DNA of 64,000 nucleotides from Yersinia artesiana (GCF_902726545.1 NZ_CACVAD010000005.1:1-64000), one strand, 5' to 3'. Shown: positions 40,426 to 51,589, counted from the first letter of the stretch. The notes: generated by a model not told the origin, from the sequence alone. A program made the numbers and translations.

Positions 40426-41175
40426 TTATTGAAAATTTTGCAGTGCGCGGATCAGCGCATCATTATCAGCATTCTCCGCGACCCGGATTTTGCTCCAGCC
40501 CAATTGGGCTGCCAGGGTCGCCAAACGATCGCTCACGACCACTAACCGGCAGCGGAGCAACCAGGAAGAACGATAATAATCAGGAACTAAAGTATAGATC
40601 TGTTGTAGCATTTCGCCGCTGGTAACGACCAGAGTATTGACCCCGGAACGCTGCCAGTGCGCACTTTGTTCACTGCCATCATAAAAAATAGGACTGCGTT
40701 GATAACATTCGCAAAAAGTCACCGTTGCTCCCCGCTCGGTCAGGCTTTCACCAAGCAGCTCTCGCCCGCCATTACCGCGCAATAACAGTGCCTTCTTACC
40801 TGTCAGTTGTTGCAGGTCGGGCAATGATAATAGCATCTCGCTGGTTTCTCCCGTCGGGGGGAAGGTAACGTGCAAGCGGCTGGCGGTATGCAATGCTAAT
40901 GCAGTGTTACGACCAATAGCATAATAAGATAACTGCGTAGGCCATGACAGGTTATTTCTTTTTAACAGCGGGTTAGCGTAGCGAATCGCGTTCTGCGATA
41001 AGGCAAAAACCAGATCACCCGCCTGCATCTCTTGCAGTAATGCGGGCAGTTTGGGCAGGTCATCACCGGGTGAGAAATCAATCAACGGCGCATGATAGGC
41101 AACCCGGCCCAGCGCACGCAGGCGGCTAACTAACTGCTCCCCGGCAGGAGATGGACGGGTGACCAGAATCGTCAT
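40426..41175 (-). CDS. hemD: Uroporphyrinogen-III synthase
   Basis: Cyclises hydroxymethylbilane to uroporphyrinogen III with inversion of ring D. The 249-residue HemD-fold protein starts [16 protein letters not shown] and contains [14 protein letters not shown] and [21 protein letters not shown]. It overlaps hemC by 4 bp, so translation is likely coupled. Confidence 0.97.
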   Translation of the reverse strand: MTILVTRPSPAGEQLVSRLRALGRVAYHAPLIDFSPGDDLPKLPALLQEMQAGDLVFALSQNAIRYANPLLKRNNLSWPTQLSYYAIGRNTALALHTASRLHVTFPPTGETSEMLLSLPDLQQLTGKKALLLRGNGGRELLGESLTERGATVTFCECYQRSPIFYDGSEQSAHWQRSGVNTLVVTSGEMLQQIYTLVPDYYRSSWLLRCRLVVVSDRLATLAAQLGWSKIRVAENADNDALIRALQNFQ

Positions 41176-42113
41176 AGCGGTGGATTATCCTGATAAACCT
41201 CAGCCAGTATTTCACGAGCACCGCGTGATAGCAGCTCATCGGCCAGCTCAACACCCATTTGCTCTGCATTTTCAGCCGGCCCTCGGCGCTCGCCGCGGAT
41301 AATCTCACTGCCATCGGGTGCACCGACCAACGCGCGCAGCCACAGTGTATCGCCGTCCAATTCGGCATAACTGCCGATAGGCACCTGACAACCTCCTTCA
41401 AGGCGGGTATTCATGGCGCGTTCAGCGCACACGCGCAATTCAGTTTCGCGATGATTCAAGGGAGCCAGTAGTTGACGGGTAAAATCATCATCCAGACGGC
41501 ATTCAATACCGACGGCACCTTGACCAACCGCGGGCAATGACTCCTCGGCAGGCATGGCATAACGAATTCGCGTTTCCAGCCCGAGGCGCTTGAGGCCAGC
41601 AACGGCTAAAATAATAGCGTGGTATTCACCTTTATCTAACTTGGCAAGGCGCGTGCCGACGTTACCGCGCAGGTCACGGATAATCAGATCAGGGCGGCGC
41701 TCACGCAATTGACACTGACGGCGCAAGCTTGACGTGCCGACAATGCTGCCAGCGGGCAGCTCATCCAAATGGGCATAATTTATTGATACGAAAGCATCGC
41801 GAGGGTCATCCCGCTCGCAAATGGTGACCAGCCCCAACCCTTCAGGGAAAGCGATCGGGACATCTTTCATCGAATGAACGGCAATATCTGCTCGTCCTTC
41901 CAATAGCGCTAGCTCTAATTCTTTAACAAACAAACCTTTACCACCGACTTTTGCCAGTGGAGTGTCCAGAATGATGTCCCCACGGGTCACCATTGGCACC
42001 AATTCGACTTGCAGGCCTGGGTGATTGGCTTGCAGTAAATGTTGAACATAATGTGCTTGCCATAAGGCGAGCGGGCTTTGTCGCGTGGCAATTCGAATAA
42101 TTTTGTCTAACAT
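41172..42113 (-). CDS. hemC: Porphobilinogen deaminase (hydroxymethylbilane synthase)
   Basis: Polymerises four porphobilinogens. The 313-residue length equals E. coli HemC. Visible motifs are [48 protein letters not shown] and the dipyrromethane-cofactor Cys in EGGCQVPIG. It is the first gene of the hemCDXY operon and divergent from cyaA. Confidence 0.98.
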   Translation of the reverse strand: MLDKIIRIATRQSPLALWQAHYVQHLLQANHPGLQVELVPMVTRGDIILDTPLAKVGGKGLFVKELELALLEGRADIAVHSMKDVPIAFPEGLGLVTICERDDPRDAFVSINYAHLDELPAGSIVGTSSLRRQCQLRERRPDLIIRDLRGNVGTRLAKLDKGEYHAIILAVAGLKRLGLETRIRYAMPAEESLPAVGQGAVGIECRLDDDFTRQLLAPLNHRETELRVCAERAMNTRLEGGCQVPIGSYAELDGDTLWLRALVGAPDGSEIIRGERRGPAENAEQMGVELADELLSRGAREILAEVYQDNPPL

Positions 42114-42298
42114 TGCTTGTTACCGTTTTTATATTTTACGGCCCATCCTACCATTGACCGGTGAAGACTGTCAGTGTGATAGCCACAGGCCTTAAAGGTT
42201 TTTGCCAGATATCGGGTCATTGCGATCATGACTTTGGCAAGAGATAGGCATTATAATTGTAGGGATAGCTTTACTTTCTTTACGGTCAATCGGCAAGG

Positions 42299-42314
42299 TG
42301 TTAGATTGATCACG
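42299..42314 (+). promoter_or_regulatory. CRP-binding site in the cyaA promoter
   Basis: TGTTA-GATTGA-TCACG matches the CRP half-site pair TGTGA-N6-TCACA at 8 of 10 positions and corresponds to the CRP site at E. coli cyaA P2, where CRP-cAMP represses its own synthesis. Confidence 0.75.
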
Positions 42315-42450
42315 TTTCCAGCAATAATTCGTTAACTGTTATTCAAACAATATGTCTTCAAACAAAATGTTTTTTGGTCAGTTCAACAAAAACCACATTT
42401 TCGCTGAAAGTCAAAAAAAGCCATAAGCGAATTTGGAACACGGTTTTTTT

Positions 42451-42486
42451 TCTAAGCACCGGAACAATTCTAAGCACCGGAACAAC
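42451..42486 (+). repeat. Tandem 18-bp duplication before cyaA
   Basis: TCTAAGCACCGGAACAAT (42451-42468) is repeated as TCTAAGCACCGGAACAAC (42469-42486), ending 13 bp before the TTG start. Confidence 0.95.
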
Positions 42487-42499
42487 CAGGCGAGACGTC

Positions 42500-45046
42500 T
42501 TGTACCTCTACATCGAGACACTGAAACAGCGACTGGATGCGATCAACCAATTACGAGTCGATCGCGCCTTGGCGGCTATGGGGCCAGCCTTCCAAAAGGT
42601 CTACAGTCTGCTACCGACCCTATTACATTGTCATCATCCACTGATGCCGGGCTACCTTGATGGTAACGTTCCCCATGGCATCTGCCTTTTCACGCCCAAT
42701 GAAACGCAACAGGATTATCTCTCTGAGGTTGAAGCCAAATGGGGCCAGCCTTTGCAGCAGAGTGTGGGCGGTGAACTGCCGATTACCGGCGTCTACTCAA
42801 TGGGTAGCACTTCATCTATTGGTCAGTGCCATACGTCCGATCTGGATATCTGGGTGTGTCACCAAGCCTGGCTTGATGCTGAAGAGCGCAACCGGCTGCA
42901 AAAGAAATGTAGTCTGCTGGAAAAATGGGCTGCATCAATGGGTGTTGAAGTCAGCTTCTTCCTGATAGATGAAAACCGCTTCCGCCATAACGCCAGTGGC
43001 AGTCTGGGGGGCGAAGATTGTGGCTCTACCCAACATATTTTATTGCTGGATGAATTTTACCGCAGCGCGGTTCGTCTGGCAGGGAAACGTATTCTGTGGA
43101 ATATGGTTCCGGTTGAAGAAGAAAATAATTACGATGATTACGTGTTGTCGCTGTATGCGCAGGGCGTATTAACCCCGAATGAATGGCTGGATCTGGGCGG
43201 TTTGAGCACCCTGTCAGCGGAAGAGTATTTCGGGGCCAGCTTGTGGCAATTGTACAAGAGTATCGACTCGCCTTATAAAGCGGTGCTGAAAACACTTCTG
43301 CTGGAAGCCTATTCTTGGGAATACCCTAATTCCCAACTGTTGGCGATGGAAATCAAACAGCGCCTGCATGCCGGTGAGATTGTGGCATTTGGCCTTGATG
43401 CTTACTGCATGATGCTCGATCGCGTCACCCGCTACCTGACTCAAATTAATGACACCACCCGTTTGAACCTGGTGCGTCGTTGTTTCTATCTGAAAGTGGG
43501 CGAGAAATTATCCCGCAGCCCCGTAAGTGCGGGCTGGCGGCGTGAAATTCTCAGCCAATTGGTCAGTGAATGGGGCTGGAGTGACGAGAGTCTGGCGGTG
43601 TTGGATAACCGCGCAAACTGGAAGATTGAACGGGTGCGTGAAGCACATAACGAGCTGTTAGATGCCATGATGCAAAGCTATCGTAATTTGATTCGCTTTG
43701 CGCGGCGCAACAACTTGAGCGTTAGCGCCAGCCCGCAGGATATCGGCGTTCTGACCCGAAAACTGTATGCGGCATTTGAAGCCCTGCCGGGTAAAGTGAC
43801 CCTGGTTAACCCACAAATTTCACCGGATCTTTCCGAAGAGCACCTGACCTTTATTCATGTGCCCGCGGGCCGTGCTAACCGTCCGGGCTGGTATCTGTAT
43901 AACCAAGCGCCGTCGATGGAGACGATTGTCAGCCATCAACCGCTGGAATATAACCGTTACCTGAATAAATTGGTGTCATGGGCCTATTTCAACGGCTTGT
44001 TGACCAGCAAAACGCGCCTGCATATTAAAAGTGCCAATCTGTGCGATACCGTCAAACTGCAAGAGTTGGTGACAGATATCTCTCACCACTTCCCATTGCG
44101 TCTGCCAGCACCGACACCGAAAGCGCTGTATAGCCCGTGCGAGATTCGCCATTTGGCGATTATCGTCAATCTGGAACATGACCCAACTGCCGCTTTCCGT
44201 AATCAAGTGGTGCATTTTGATTTCCGTAAACTGGATGTTTTCAGTTTTGGCGAGCAGCAACAGTGCCTGGTTGGCAGTATCGACTTGTTGTATCGCAATT
44301 CATGGAATGAAGTGCGGACACTGCATTTCAGCGGTGAACAGGCGGTATTGGAAGCGCTGAAAACCATTTTAGGCAAAATGCATCAGGATGCGGCTCCGCC
44401 AGAATCCGTGGATGTATTCTGCTATAGCCAACATTTGCGTGGCTTGATTCGTACCCGTATCCAGCAATTGGTTTCTGAATGTATTGAACTGCGCTTGTCC
44501 AGTACCCGCCAGGAACCGGGCCGTTTCAAAGCGGTGCGAGTTTCCGGCCAGACTTGGGGCTTGTTCTTTGAGCGCCTGAGTGTCTCAGTACAAAAACTGG
44601 AAAATGCTGTCGAATTCTATGGCGCGATATCCAATAACAAGCTGCATGGGTTATCGATTCAGGTCGAAACTGACCAAATTCATTTACCACCGGTTGTGGA
44701 TGGTTTTGCCAGCGAGGGGATTATTCAGTTCTTCTTCGAAGGCACCGCCGATGAGAAAGGATTTAATATTTATATCCTGGATGAGACAAACCGCGTTGAG
44801 GTTTATCATCATTGCGAGGGCAGTAAAGAGGAGTTAGTGCGGGATGTCAGCCGTTTCTATTCATCTTCTCACGACCGCTTTACCTACGGCTCCAGCTTTA
44901 TCAACTTCAACTTGCCGCAGTTCTACCAAATTGTGCAATTAGATGGTCGAACTCAGGTGATCCCTTTCCGCAGTAATGCGTTATCTCATCTGCATATTGC
45001 TGATAAAGAAACCTCCGCACCGGCGCAGCAGTTTCAGCTACACTAA
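42500..45046 (+). CDS. cyaA: Adenylate cyclase, class I
   Basis: Makes cAMP for CRP signalling. It starts at TTG 42500, giving [17 protein letters not shown] and 848 residues, the same start codon type and length as E. coli CyaA, where the poor TTG limits synthesis. The catalytic N-terminal half carries [23 protein letters not shown]. The C-terminal half is the glucose-regulated region. GGCGAG is the likely ribosome site. It is followed at once by an ERIC-like fragment. Confidence 0.97.
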   Translation: MYLYIETLKQRLDAINQLRVDRALAAMGPAFQKVYSLLPTLLHCHHPLMPGYLDGNVPHGICLFTPNETQQDYLSEVEAKWGQPLQQSVGGELPITGVYSMGSTSSIGQCHTSDLDIWVCHQAWLDAEERNRLQKKCSLLEKWAASMGVEVSFFLIDENRFRHNASGSLGGEDCGSTQHILLLDEFYRSAVRLAGKRILWNMVPVEEENNYDDYVLSLYAQGVLTPNEWLDLGGLSTLSAEEYFGASLWQLYKSIDSPYKAVLKTLLLEAYSWEYPNSQLLAMEIKQRLHAGEIVAFGLDAYCMMLDRVTRYLTQINDTTRLNLVRRCFYLKVGEKLSRSPVSAGWRREILSQLVSEWGWSDESLAVLDNRANWKIERVREAHNELLDAMMQSYRNLIRFARRNNLSVSASPQDIGVLTRKLYAAFEALPGKVTLVNPQISPDLSEEHLTFIHVPAGRANRPGWYLYNQAPSMETIVSHQPLEYNRYLNKLVSWAYFNGLLTSKTRLHIKSANLCDTVKLQELVTDISHHFPLRLPAPTPKALYSPCEIRHLAIIVNLEHDPTAAFRNQVVHFDFRKLDVFSFGEQQQCLVGSIDLLYRNSWNEVRTLHFSGEQAVLEALKTILGKMHQDAAPPESVDVFCYSQHLRGLIRTRIQQLVSECIELRLSSTRQEPGRFKAVRVSGQTWGLFFERLSVSVQKLENAVEFYGAISNNKLHGLSIQVETDQIHLPPVVDGFASEGIIQFFFEGTADEKGFNIYILDETNRVEVYHHCEGSKEELVRDVSRFYSSSHDRFTYGSSFINFNLPQFYQIVQLDGRTQVIPFRSNALSHLHIADKETSAPAQQFQLH

Positions 45047-45100
45047 CCCTCTGCGGCCTTGACACCGCAGGGAGTTAGTTGCGCGCTCTTACCCGTTTGA
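45045..45100. repeat. ERIC-like repeat fragment between cyaA and cyaY
   Basis: ACCCTCTGCGGCCTTGACAC and CGCTCTTACCCG resemble the first part of the element at 51403. The fragment fills the gap between the convergent cyaA and cyaY stops. Confidence 0.55.
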
Positions 45101-45101
45101 G

Positions 45102-45425
45102 CTACTCGATAAAACTTACGTCTTCACCAGCTTGCGCGGTCGCAGCTTCAGATAATTTGGTAAAGAACTCTTCGCCGCTGCGCGAGCAATACCAATGCCC
45201 TTCGCGGTAATCAAAATGATAACCGCCCGCTTTAGTTGCCAGCCATACCTGATGTAGTGGCTCCTGGCGGTTGATAACAATTTTGCTGCCATTTTCAAAA
45301 GTCAGGGTCATCACCCCGCCATTGGTTTCATAATCGATATCGCTATCGCCGCTAAAACCATCCAGTGTTTCTTCAATGCAAAGCATCAATTGATCGGCTA
45401 ACTGATGAAACTCGCTGTCGTTCAT
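45102..45425 (-). CDS. cyaY: Bacterial frataxin CyaY
   Basis: Iron-binding modulator of IscS-based Fe-S cluster assembly. The 107-residue product has an acidic first helix ([23 protein letters not shown]), [29 protein letters not shown], and [17 protein letters not shown] typical of frataxins. ATG 45425 has AGGA upstream and matches E. coli. It is convergent with cyaA. Confidence 0.97.
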   Translation of the reverse strand: MNDSEFHQLADQLMLCIEETLDGFSGDSDIDYETNGGVMTLTFENGSKIVINRQEPLHQVWLATKAGGYHFDYREGHWYCSRSGEEFFTKLSEAATAQAGEDVSFIE

Positions 45426-45538
45426 ATTCAATTCCTATTGCTTTTCATGATCCACCTGCGATTATAGAGGCCTTGGACGCGTGAATCACAGGCAATAACA
45501 CATTTACCGGCGTCAAAACAATTTACAGGCGTTAAAAA

Positions 45539-45742
45539 ATGAAAAAGAAACTATGTTGGCCACTGACTGCGATGATGGTGTTCGCGCTGAGCGGTTGTGG
45601 TCTGAAAGGTCCGTTATATTTCCCACCGGCAGATAAACCTACAGTTGAAACGACAAAACAAGACAGCGGGCAGGTCGATAAAAATCAGCAGGGTTTACCG
45701 GGCGATTCAAAACCGACCCAAAGTATCGCTGGGCCACAGTGA
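45539..45742 (+). CDS. lptM: LPS-assembly lipoprotein LptM (YifL)
   Basis: Small outer-membrane lipoprotein that helps mature the LptD/LptE translocon. The 67-residue product has a signal peptide with lipobox LSGC (Cys about 20) followed by the family signature GLKGPLYFPPAD. The rest is hydrophilic and low complexity. It is upstream of dapF, as in E. coli. The spacer to dapF has an imperfect duplication of CAGTACCGAA. Confidence 0.93.
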   Translation: MKKKLCWPLTAMMVFALSGCGLKGPLYFPPADKPTVETTKQDSGQVDKNQQGLPGDSKPTQSIAGPQ

Positions 45743-45830
45743 CAATCCTTTACGCCGCCAGATTGAGTCAGTACCGAATGTAGCCAGTACCGAAAATTTA
45801 GCCGGTCAATAAAAGTCAGCGGAGTATGAA

Positions 45831-46655
45831 ATGCAGTTCTCCAAAATGCACGGTCTTGGCAACGACTTTATGGTTGTCGATGCAGTTACCCAAAATGTTT
45901 ACTTTTCGTCGGAGTTGATCCGCCGATTAGCAGACCGGCACACTGGCGTGGGCTTTGATCAAATGTTAGTGGTTGAACCGCCTTACGATCCTGAGCTGGA
46001 TTTTCACTACCGTATTTTTAATGCCGACGGCAGCGAAGTCTCTCAGTGTGGCAATGGCGCGCGCTGTTTTGCCCGTTTTGTCCGCCTGAAAGGGCTGACC
46101 AATAAACGCGATATCAGTGTCAGCACCCAAACTGGCCGCATGATACTGAGTGTGACTGAAGACGAACTGGTGTGCGTCAATATGGGCGAACCCAATTTCG
46201 AACCGCAGAGTGTTCCTTTCCGTGCGGCTAAAGCTGAAAAAACCTACATTTTGCGTGCCGCTGAACACACCGTGTTATGTGGTGTCGTTTCGATGGGCAA
46301 TCCTCATTGTGTGATGCAGGTTGATGATGTTTCGGTTGCCAATGTTGCCTTGCTAGGCCCAGTATTAGAAAGCCATGAGCGCTTTCCCGAACGGGCTAAT
46401 ATCGGCTTTATGCAGGTTGTGAGCCGTGAACATATCCGCTTGCGGGTGTATGAGCGCGGAGCCGGTGAAACTCAGGCTTGTGGTAGCGGGGCTTGTGCAG
46501 CCGTGGCGATTGGCATTCAGCAAGAATTGTTGGGTGAAGAGGTGCATGTTGAACTGCCGGGTGGCAGTTTGCATATCAGTTGGAAAGGGCCGGGTCACCC
46601 GCTGTATATGACCGGGCCAGCAACCCATGTGTATGATGGCTTCATTCATTTATAA
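45831..46655 (+). CDS. dapF: Diaminopimelate epimerase
   Basis: Interconverts LL- and meso-DAP for lysine and peptidoglycan. The 274-residue length matches E. coli. The two catalytic Cys are in [13 protein letters not shown] and [13 protein letters not shown]. The start is [17 protein letters not shown]. An ERIC element begins right after the stop and separates it from yigA. Confidence 0.98.
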   Translation: MQFSKMHGLGNDFMVVDAVTQNVYFSSELIRRLADRHTGVGFDQMLVVEPPYDPELDFHYRIFNADGSEVSQCGNGARCFARFVRLKGLTNKRDISVSTQTGRMILSVTEDELVCVNMGEPNFEPQSVPFRAAKAEKTYILRAAEHTVLCGVVSMGNPHCVMQVDDVSVANVALLGPVLESHERFPERANIGFMQVVSREHIRLRVYERGAGETQACGSGACAAVAIGIQQELLGEEVHVELPGGSLHISWKGPGHPLYMTGPATHVYDGFIHL

Positions 46656-46782
46656 TATACCCGTCATACTTCAAGCTGCATGTGTGTTGGCCGCCTTCGT
46701 TCACCCCAGTCACTTACTTATGTAAGCTCCTGGGGACTCGCTCAGTTGCCGCCTTCATGCAACTCGAATTATTTAGGGTATA
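46656..46782 (+). repeat. ERIC element
   Basis: About 127 bp from TATACCCGTCATACTTCAAG to ATTATTTAGGGTATA. The core contains the diagnostic GTTCACCCCAGTCACTTACT and ATGTAAGCTCCTGGGGA. It starts immediately after the dapF stop. Confidence 0.95.
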
Positions 46783-46806
46783 AAGGTTCATTATGACGGG
46801 TGTGAC

Positions 46807-47511
46807 ATGAAAAGTTCTGAGGAGCAGGCGCTAGCGGGTATCGAGTTAGATGACGATACCGTTATGCAGTATTTATTGCAAAACCCCGACTTCTTTATCC
46901 GCAATGCTCGTTTGGTTGAACAGATGCATATTCCCCATCCGGTTAGAGGCACAGTCTCGCTGGTGGAGTGGCAACTGGGGCGTCAGCGTAACCAGATAGG
47001 TCAGTTGGAAGAAGAGATTACATTACTGATGGAGCAGGCGGGTCTGAATGAAGTGTTATTCAACCGGTTACTGCAACTACAAGGCAATCTTGCCGCCGCC
47101 AGTAGCTTGCAAGATATGCTCAATCGTTTGCAGCGCTGGGCCAGAGATTTTGGGCTGGCTGGTGCAAATGTCAGATTGTTTACTGACCGTTGGCAAATCG
47201 GCGCGCCATCTGACTTCACCCATTTAGGTCTGTCTCGCCACGCTTTTGAGCCAATGCGCATTCAGCGGCTGGGGAATGCTCGCCATTATCTTGGCAGCCT
47301 GAATGGGCCGGAGCTGTTGCTGTTATTGCCGCAGGCCAAGCAAGTCGGGTCTGTGGCATTGTCGTTGCTGGGCAAAGAGGGCGATCTGGGGGTTATCATT
47401 TTCAGCAGTCGTGATATCCAGCATTATCAGCAAGGCATGGGCACCGTGATGCTGAATCAATTATCCATGTTATTGCCGAGTCTGCTGGAGCGTTGGATAG
47501 AGCCGGTATGA
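46807..47511 (+). CDS. yigA: DUF484 protein YigA
   Basis: Conserved DUF484 protein of unknown function, co-transcribed with dapF and xerC in enterobacteria. The 234-residue product has an N-terminal helical segment ([22 protein letters not shown]), a coiled-coil stretch ([21 protein letters not shown]) and a GAF-like C-terminal half. It overlaps xerC by 4 bp. Confidence 0.93.
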   Translation: MKSSEEQALAGIELDDDTVMQYLLQNPDFFIRNARLVEQMHIPHPVRGTVSLVEWQLGRQRNQIGQLEEEITLLMEQAGLNEVLFNRLLQLQGNLAAASSLQDMLNRLQRWARDFGLAGANVRLFTDRWQIGAPSDFTHLGLSRHAFEPMRIQRLGNARHYLGSLNGPELLLLLPQAKQVGSVALSLLGKEGDLGVIIFSSRDIQHYQQGMGTVMLNQLSMLLPSLLERWIEPV

Positions 47512-48419
47512 CCGAGTTCAGCACTTCACTTGCCCCGCAGGTAGAGGCTTTTCTGCGTTACCTCAAAGTTGAGCGCCAACTCAGCCCGCTGACTGTCACC
47601 AGTTATCGGCGTCAGTTGCAGGCGCTGATGGAAATGGGCGAACAGATGGGGTTGGCACACTGGCAAACACTGGATGCCGCTCAAGTGCGCTCATTGGTTT
47701 CGCGCAGCAAACGCGCCGGTTTGCACTCATCCAGCCTGGCTTTGCGGCTCTCGGCTTTGCGCAGTTTCCTCAACTGGCTGGTCAGTCAGGGCATACTGCA
47801 AGCCAACCCGGCTAAAGGAGTCAGTACCCCGCGTTCTGGCCGTCATCTGCCGAAAAATATTGATGTCGATGAGGTCGATAAACTGCTGGATATCGACCTG
47901 AATGACCCACTGGCTGTACGTGACCGGGCGATGCTGGAAGTGATGTATGGCGCGGGCTTGCGCTTATCTGAACTGGTCGGAATGAACTGCAAACATGTCG
48001 ATCTGGCGAGCGGTGAAGTGTGGGTGATGGGGAAAGGTAGTAAAGAGCGCAAAGTGCCTATCGGCAAGACGGCAGTCAAGTGGCTGGAGCATTGGCTGGA
48101 ACTGCGTGAATTGTTTGAACCGCAGGATGACGCCATCTTTTTAGCTAATACCGGGAAGCGGATTTCAGCGCGAAATGTGCAAAAACGCTTTGCCGAATGG
48201 GGTGTCAAGCAAGGGGTCAGTAGCCATATTCACCCGCATAAACTACGCCACTCTTTCGCCACCCACATGCTGGAATCCAGCGGCGACCTGCGTGCAGTGC
48301 AGGAGTTACTCGGCCACGCCAATCTGAGCACCACACAAATTTATACTCATCTAGACTTTCAACATCTGGCAACAGTGTATGATGCTGCTCATCCACGGGC
48401 CAAACGAGGCAAATCCTGA
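47508..48419 (+). CDS. xerC: Site-specific tyrosine recombinase XerC
   Basis: Works with XerD at dif to resolve chromosome dimers. ATG 47508 overlaps the yigA stop and gives 303 residues. It has an N-terminal SAM-like DNA-binding domain ([23 protein letters not shown]) and a C-terminal catalytic domain with GAGLRLSEL (Arg), [12 protein letters not shown] (His-x-x-Arg), [14 protein letters not shown] (His and nucleophile Tyr). Confidence 0.98.
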   Translation: MTEFSTSLAPQVEAFLRYLKVERQLSPLTVTSYRRQLQALMEMGEQMGLAHWQTLDAAQVRSLVSRSKRAGLHSSSLALRLSALRSFLNWLVSQGILQANPAKGVSTPRSGRHLPKNIDVDEVDKLLDIDLNDPLAVRDRAMLEVMYGAGLRLSELVGMNCKHVDLASGEVWVMGKGSKERKVPIGKTAVKWLEHWLELRELFEPQDDAIFLANTGKRISARNVQKRFAEWGVKQGVSSHIHPHKLRHSFATHMLESSGDLRAVQELLGHANLSTTQIYTHLDFQHLATVYDAAHPRAKRGKS

Positions 48420-49135
48420 TGCATTTTTATCGTCCACTTGAACGTATTTCCGCCATTACCTTCGATTTGGATGACACCTTGTATGACAATCGGCCGGTGA
48501 TATCCCGCACAGAACAAGAATCTGTGGCATTTTTACAGCAGTACCACCCCAATTTGGCGCAGTTACAAGCCGCAGATTTACACCACTTTCGCCGTGAATT
48601 ACTGGAGCAAGATCCGGACATTTACCACGATGTCACTCAGTGGCGCTGGCATGCTATTGAGCTGGGGTTGATGCGTCATGGCTTGAGTAAGTCAGAAGCG
48701 CAATGTGGGGCTGATGCTGCTATGGAAAACTTTGCCCTATGGCGTAGCCGTATTTATGTGCCGCCGGCGACTCACGACACCTTAAGCGCGCTGGCTGAAC
48801 ATTATCCGCTGGTGGCTATCACCAATGGCAATGCGGACCCTAAAGCCTGTGGTCTGGATAATTATTTTCAGTTTGTCTTGCGCTCCGGCCCGCATGGTCG
48901 CGCCAAGCCCTTCCGCGATATGTATCATAAAGCGGCGAATCATCTGGATATTCCGCTGAAAAATATCTTACATGTCGGTGATGACCTGACTACAGATGTA
49001 GCCGGTTCACTGCGTTGTGGCATGCAAGCATGCTGGATTAATGACCGCCAACAGAGCCTGATGACGGCCAGTGACAGCCGGTTATTGCCACATATTGAGA
49101 TTTCGCAGTTGGCTTCCCTGACAGCATTGCTATAA
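48419..49135 (+). CDS. yigB: HAD-family phosphatase YigB
   Basis: Haloacid dehalogenase-fold phosphatase; E. coli YigB dephosphorylates FMN among others. The 238-residue product has motif [10 protein letters not shown] (nucleophile Asp16, Asp18), motif [10 protein letters not shown], and motif [14 protein letters not shown]. The ATG shares one base with the xerC stop. Confidence 0.94.
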   Translation: MHFYRPLERISAITFDLDDTLYDNRPVISRTEQESVAFLQQYHPNLAQLQAADLHHFRRELLEQDPDIYHDVTQWRWHAIELGLMRHGLSKSEAQCGADAAMENFALWRSRIYVPPATHDTLSALAEHYPLVAITNGNADPKACGLDNYFQFVLRSGPHGRAKPFRDMYHKAANHLDIPLKNILHVGDDLTTDVAGSLRCGMQACWINDRQQSLMTASDSRLLPHIEISQLASLTALL

Positions 49136-49150
49136 TCCTCTGCAATAACT

Positions 49151-49166
49151 CTGTATAAATTCACAG
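49151..49166 (+). promoter_or_regulatory. LexA box of uvrD
   Basis: CTG-TATAAATTCA-CAG has the CTG-N10-CAG form of the LexA operator, 70 bp before the uvrD start, as expected for this SOS gene. Confidence 0.85.
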
Positions 49167-49235
49167 TGAAATGATGTTAAAATCGCCGGATAGCTGGCGA
49201 TTTAGCTATTTTCCCTTACCCGATAAACGGTGCCT

Positions 49236-51398
49236 ATGGACGTTTCTGATCTGCTCGACAGCCTGAATGAAAAACAACGTGAAGCCGTGGCTGCACCACG
49301 CTGCAACCTGTTGGTACTGGCCGGTGCGGGCAGTGGCAAAACACGGGTACTGGTTCATCGTATTGCCTGGCTGTTGTCGGTAGAAAATGCCTCCCCGTAT
49401 TCGATTATCGCGGTGACCTTTACCAATAAAGCGGCGGCCGAAATGCGCCACCGTATTGAGCATTTGATTGGCACCAGTCAGGGCGGCATGTGGATTGGCA
49501 CTTTCCACGGTTTGGCGCACCGGTTGCTGCGCGCTCACCATATGGATGCCAATCTGCCGCAAGATTTCCAAATCCTCGACAGTGACGACCAGTTGCGGTT
49601 ATTAAAGCGCTTGGTTAAGGCCTTGAATTTAGATGAAAAACAATGGCCGCCGCGTCAGGCAATGTGGTACATCAACGGCAAAAAAGACGAAGGTCTACGT
49701 CCGCAGCATATTGAGAGCTACGGTAACCCGGTTGAAGCCACTTGGTTGCGCATCTATCAGGCCTATCAGGAAGCCTGTGACCGCGCGGGCCTGGTGGATT
49801 TTGCCGAGCTATTATTGCGCGCGCATGAGCTGTGGCTGAATAAGCCCCACATTCTGAATCACTATCGCGAGCGCTTTACCAACATTCTGGTGGATGAGTT
49901 CCAGGATACCAACAACATTCAATATGCCTGGATTCGCCTGCTGGCGGGGGATCGTTCCAATGTGATGATTGTCGGCGATGATGACCAGTCAATTTATGGC
50001 TGGCGCGGGGCGCAGGTGGAGAATATCCAGCGTTTCCTGAAAGATTTTCCCGGCGCTGAAACTATCCGATTGGAGCAGAATTATCGTTCGACCAGCAATA
50101 TTCTGACGGCGGCAAACACCCTGATTGCTAATAATGACGGGCGCATGGGTAAGAACTTGTGGACTGATGGGGCGCAAGGCGAGCCTATCTCACTCTATTG
50201 TGCCTTTAATGAGTTGGATGAAGCCCGGTTTGTGGTAAATCGTATCAAAGCCTGGCAAGACAACGGCGGTGCGCTGAATGATTGTGCCATCTTGTATCGT
50301 AGTAACGCCCAATCGCGTGTTTTGGAAGAAGCTTTGTTACAAACGGCGATGCCGTACCGTATTTATGGTGGTCAGCGCTTCTTCGAACGTCAGGAAATCA
50401 AAGACGCACTGGCTTATTTGCGCCTGATTTCCAATCGTAACGATGATGCCGCTTTTGAGCGGGTGGTGAATACGCCGACTCGTGGGATTGGTGATCGCAC
50501 ATTAGATGTGATTCGCCAAACCGCGCGTGACCGTCAGTTAACCTTGTGGCAGTCAACCCGTGCCATGTTGCAGGAAAAAGTGCTGGCAGGCCGAGCGGCT
50601 TCTGCGCTGCAACGTTTTGTCGAACTGGTGGATTCACTGGCGCATGAAACCGCTGATATGCCGCTGCATGTCCAAACTGATCGAGTGATTCGCGATTCTG
50701 GTTTGTGGTCGATGTATGAGCAGGAAAAGGGCGAAAAAGGTCAGGCGCGTGTTGAAAACCTTGAAGAACTGGTCAACGCGACCCGCCAATACAGCTATCA
50801 GGATGAAGATCAGGATCTGATGCCACTACAGGCATTTCTTTCTCATGCGGCGCTGGAAGCCGGTGAGGGGCAGGCCGATGCCTATCAGGATGCAGTACAA
50901 TTGATGACTCTCCATTCAGCAAAAGGGCTGGAGTTCCCGCAGGTATTTATCGTGGGTATGGAAGAGGGCATGTTCCCAAGTCAGATGTCACTGGATGAAG
51001 GTGGGCGTCTGGAAGAAGAACGGCGGCTGGCCTATGTTGGGGTCACGCGCGCGATGCAGAAACTGACCCTCTGTTATGCCGAGAGCCGCCGCTTGTACGG
51101 CAAAGAAGTAAATCATCGACCATCACGTTTTATCGGCGAATTACCGCAAGAGTGTGTCGAAGAAGTGCGGCTACGCGCGACAGTCTCCCGCCCGGTAAAC
51201 CACCGTAGAATGGGGACTCCAATGAACGAAAATGACAGCGGCTTCTCACTGGGCCAGCGGGTGCGACATCCTAAGTTTGGTGAAGGCACTATCGTCAATT
51301 TGGAAGGCAGCGGTGAGCACAGTCGATTGCAAGTAGCTTTCCCCGGTGAAGGGATTAAGTGGTTGGTGGCGGCTTACGCACGGCTGGAAGCCGTCTAA
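49236..51398 (+). CDS. uvrD: DNA helicase II (UvrD)
   Basis: 3'-to-5' superfamily 1 helicase for nucleotide-excision and mismatch repair. ATG 49236 gives MDVSDLLDSLNEKQ and 720 residues, as in E. coli. Walker A GAGSGKT is at 30-36. Motifs [59 protein letters not shown] and VGVTRAM follow, with the Tudor-like C-terminus LGQRVRHPKFGEGTI. Two ERIC-like units follow the stop. Confidence 0.98.
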   Translation: MDVSDLLDSLNEKQREAVAAPRCNLLVLAGAGSGKTRVLVHRIAWLLSVENASPYSIIAVTFTNKAAAEMRHRIEHLIGTSQGGMWIGTFHGLAHRLLRAHHMDANLPQDFQILDSDDQLRLLKRLVKALNLDEKQWPPRQAMWYINGKKDEGLRPQHIESYGNPVEATWLRIYQAYQEACDRAGLVDFAELLLRAHELWLNKPHILNHYRERFTNILVDEFQDTNNIQYAWIRLLAGDRSNVMIVGDDDQSIYGWRGAQVENIQRFLKDFPGAETIRLEQNYRSTSNILTAANTLIANNDGRMGKNLWTDGAQGEPISLYCAFNELDEARFVVNRIKAWQDNGGALNDCAILYRSNAQSRVLEEALLQTAMPYRIYGGQRFFERQEIKDALAYLRLISNRNDDAAFERVVNTPTRGIGDRTLDVIRQTARDRQLTLWQSTRAMLQEKVLAGRAASALQRFVELVDSLAHETADMPLHVQTDRVIRDSGLWSMYEQEKGEKGQARVENLEELVNATRQYSYQDEDQDLMPLQAFLSHAALEAGEGQADAYQDAVQLMTLHSAKGLEFPQVFIVGMEEGMFPSQMSLDEGGRLEEERRLAYVGVTRAMQKLTLCYAESRRLYGKEVNHRPSRFIGELPQECVEEVRLRATVSRPVNHRRMGTPMNENDSGFSLGQRVRHPKFGEGTIVNLEGSGEHSRLQVAFPGEGIKWLVAAYARLEAV

Positions 51399-51402
51399 AT
51401 TT

Positions 51403-51525
51403 ACCCTGCGGCCTTGACGCCGCAGCGGTGTTAGCGGCATTCACTCACCCGAATCACTGACTCATGTCAGCTCATCGGGATGCGTTCATTTGCTGCCTTG
51501 CTGCAACGCCAATGACTTTGGGTAA
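51403..51525. repeat. ERIC-like repeat, complete copy
   Basis: About 123 bp with ends ACCCTGCGG and TTTGGGTAA, core CACCCGAATCACTGACTCATG and AGCTCATCGGGAT. Variant of the ERIC layout; reverse complement of the element at 19603-19726. Confidence 0.8.
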
Positions 51526-51589
51526 ACCCTGCGGCCTTGACGCCGCAGCGGTGTTAGCGGCATTCACTCACCCGAATCACTGACTCATG
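51526..51589. repeat. ERIC-like repeat, truncated tandem copy
   Basis: The first 64 bp of the preceding unit repeated without a mismatch, then cut off inside the tetR 3' end. Its last bases encode the final Met-Ser-Gln and the stop of the TetR protein on the minus strand. Confidence 0.85.

Larger units (their letters stand above)
42114..42499. promoter_or_regulatory. hemC-cyaA divergent control region
   Basis: 386 bp without a gene. It carries promoters for both operons, a CRP site (42299-42314) and a tandem 18-bp duplication just ahead of cyaA (42451-42486). The open reading frame that runs from about 42374 into cyaA is probably not translated from there. Confidence 0.7.

Noticed and set aside
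42374-42499. N-terminal extension of CyaA
   Set aside because: The extension is encoded by the tandem repeat and promoter region; TTG 42500 gives the conserved start and exact family length.
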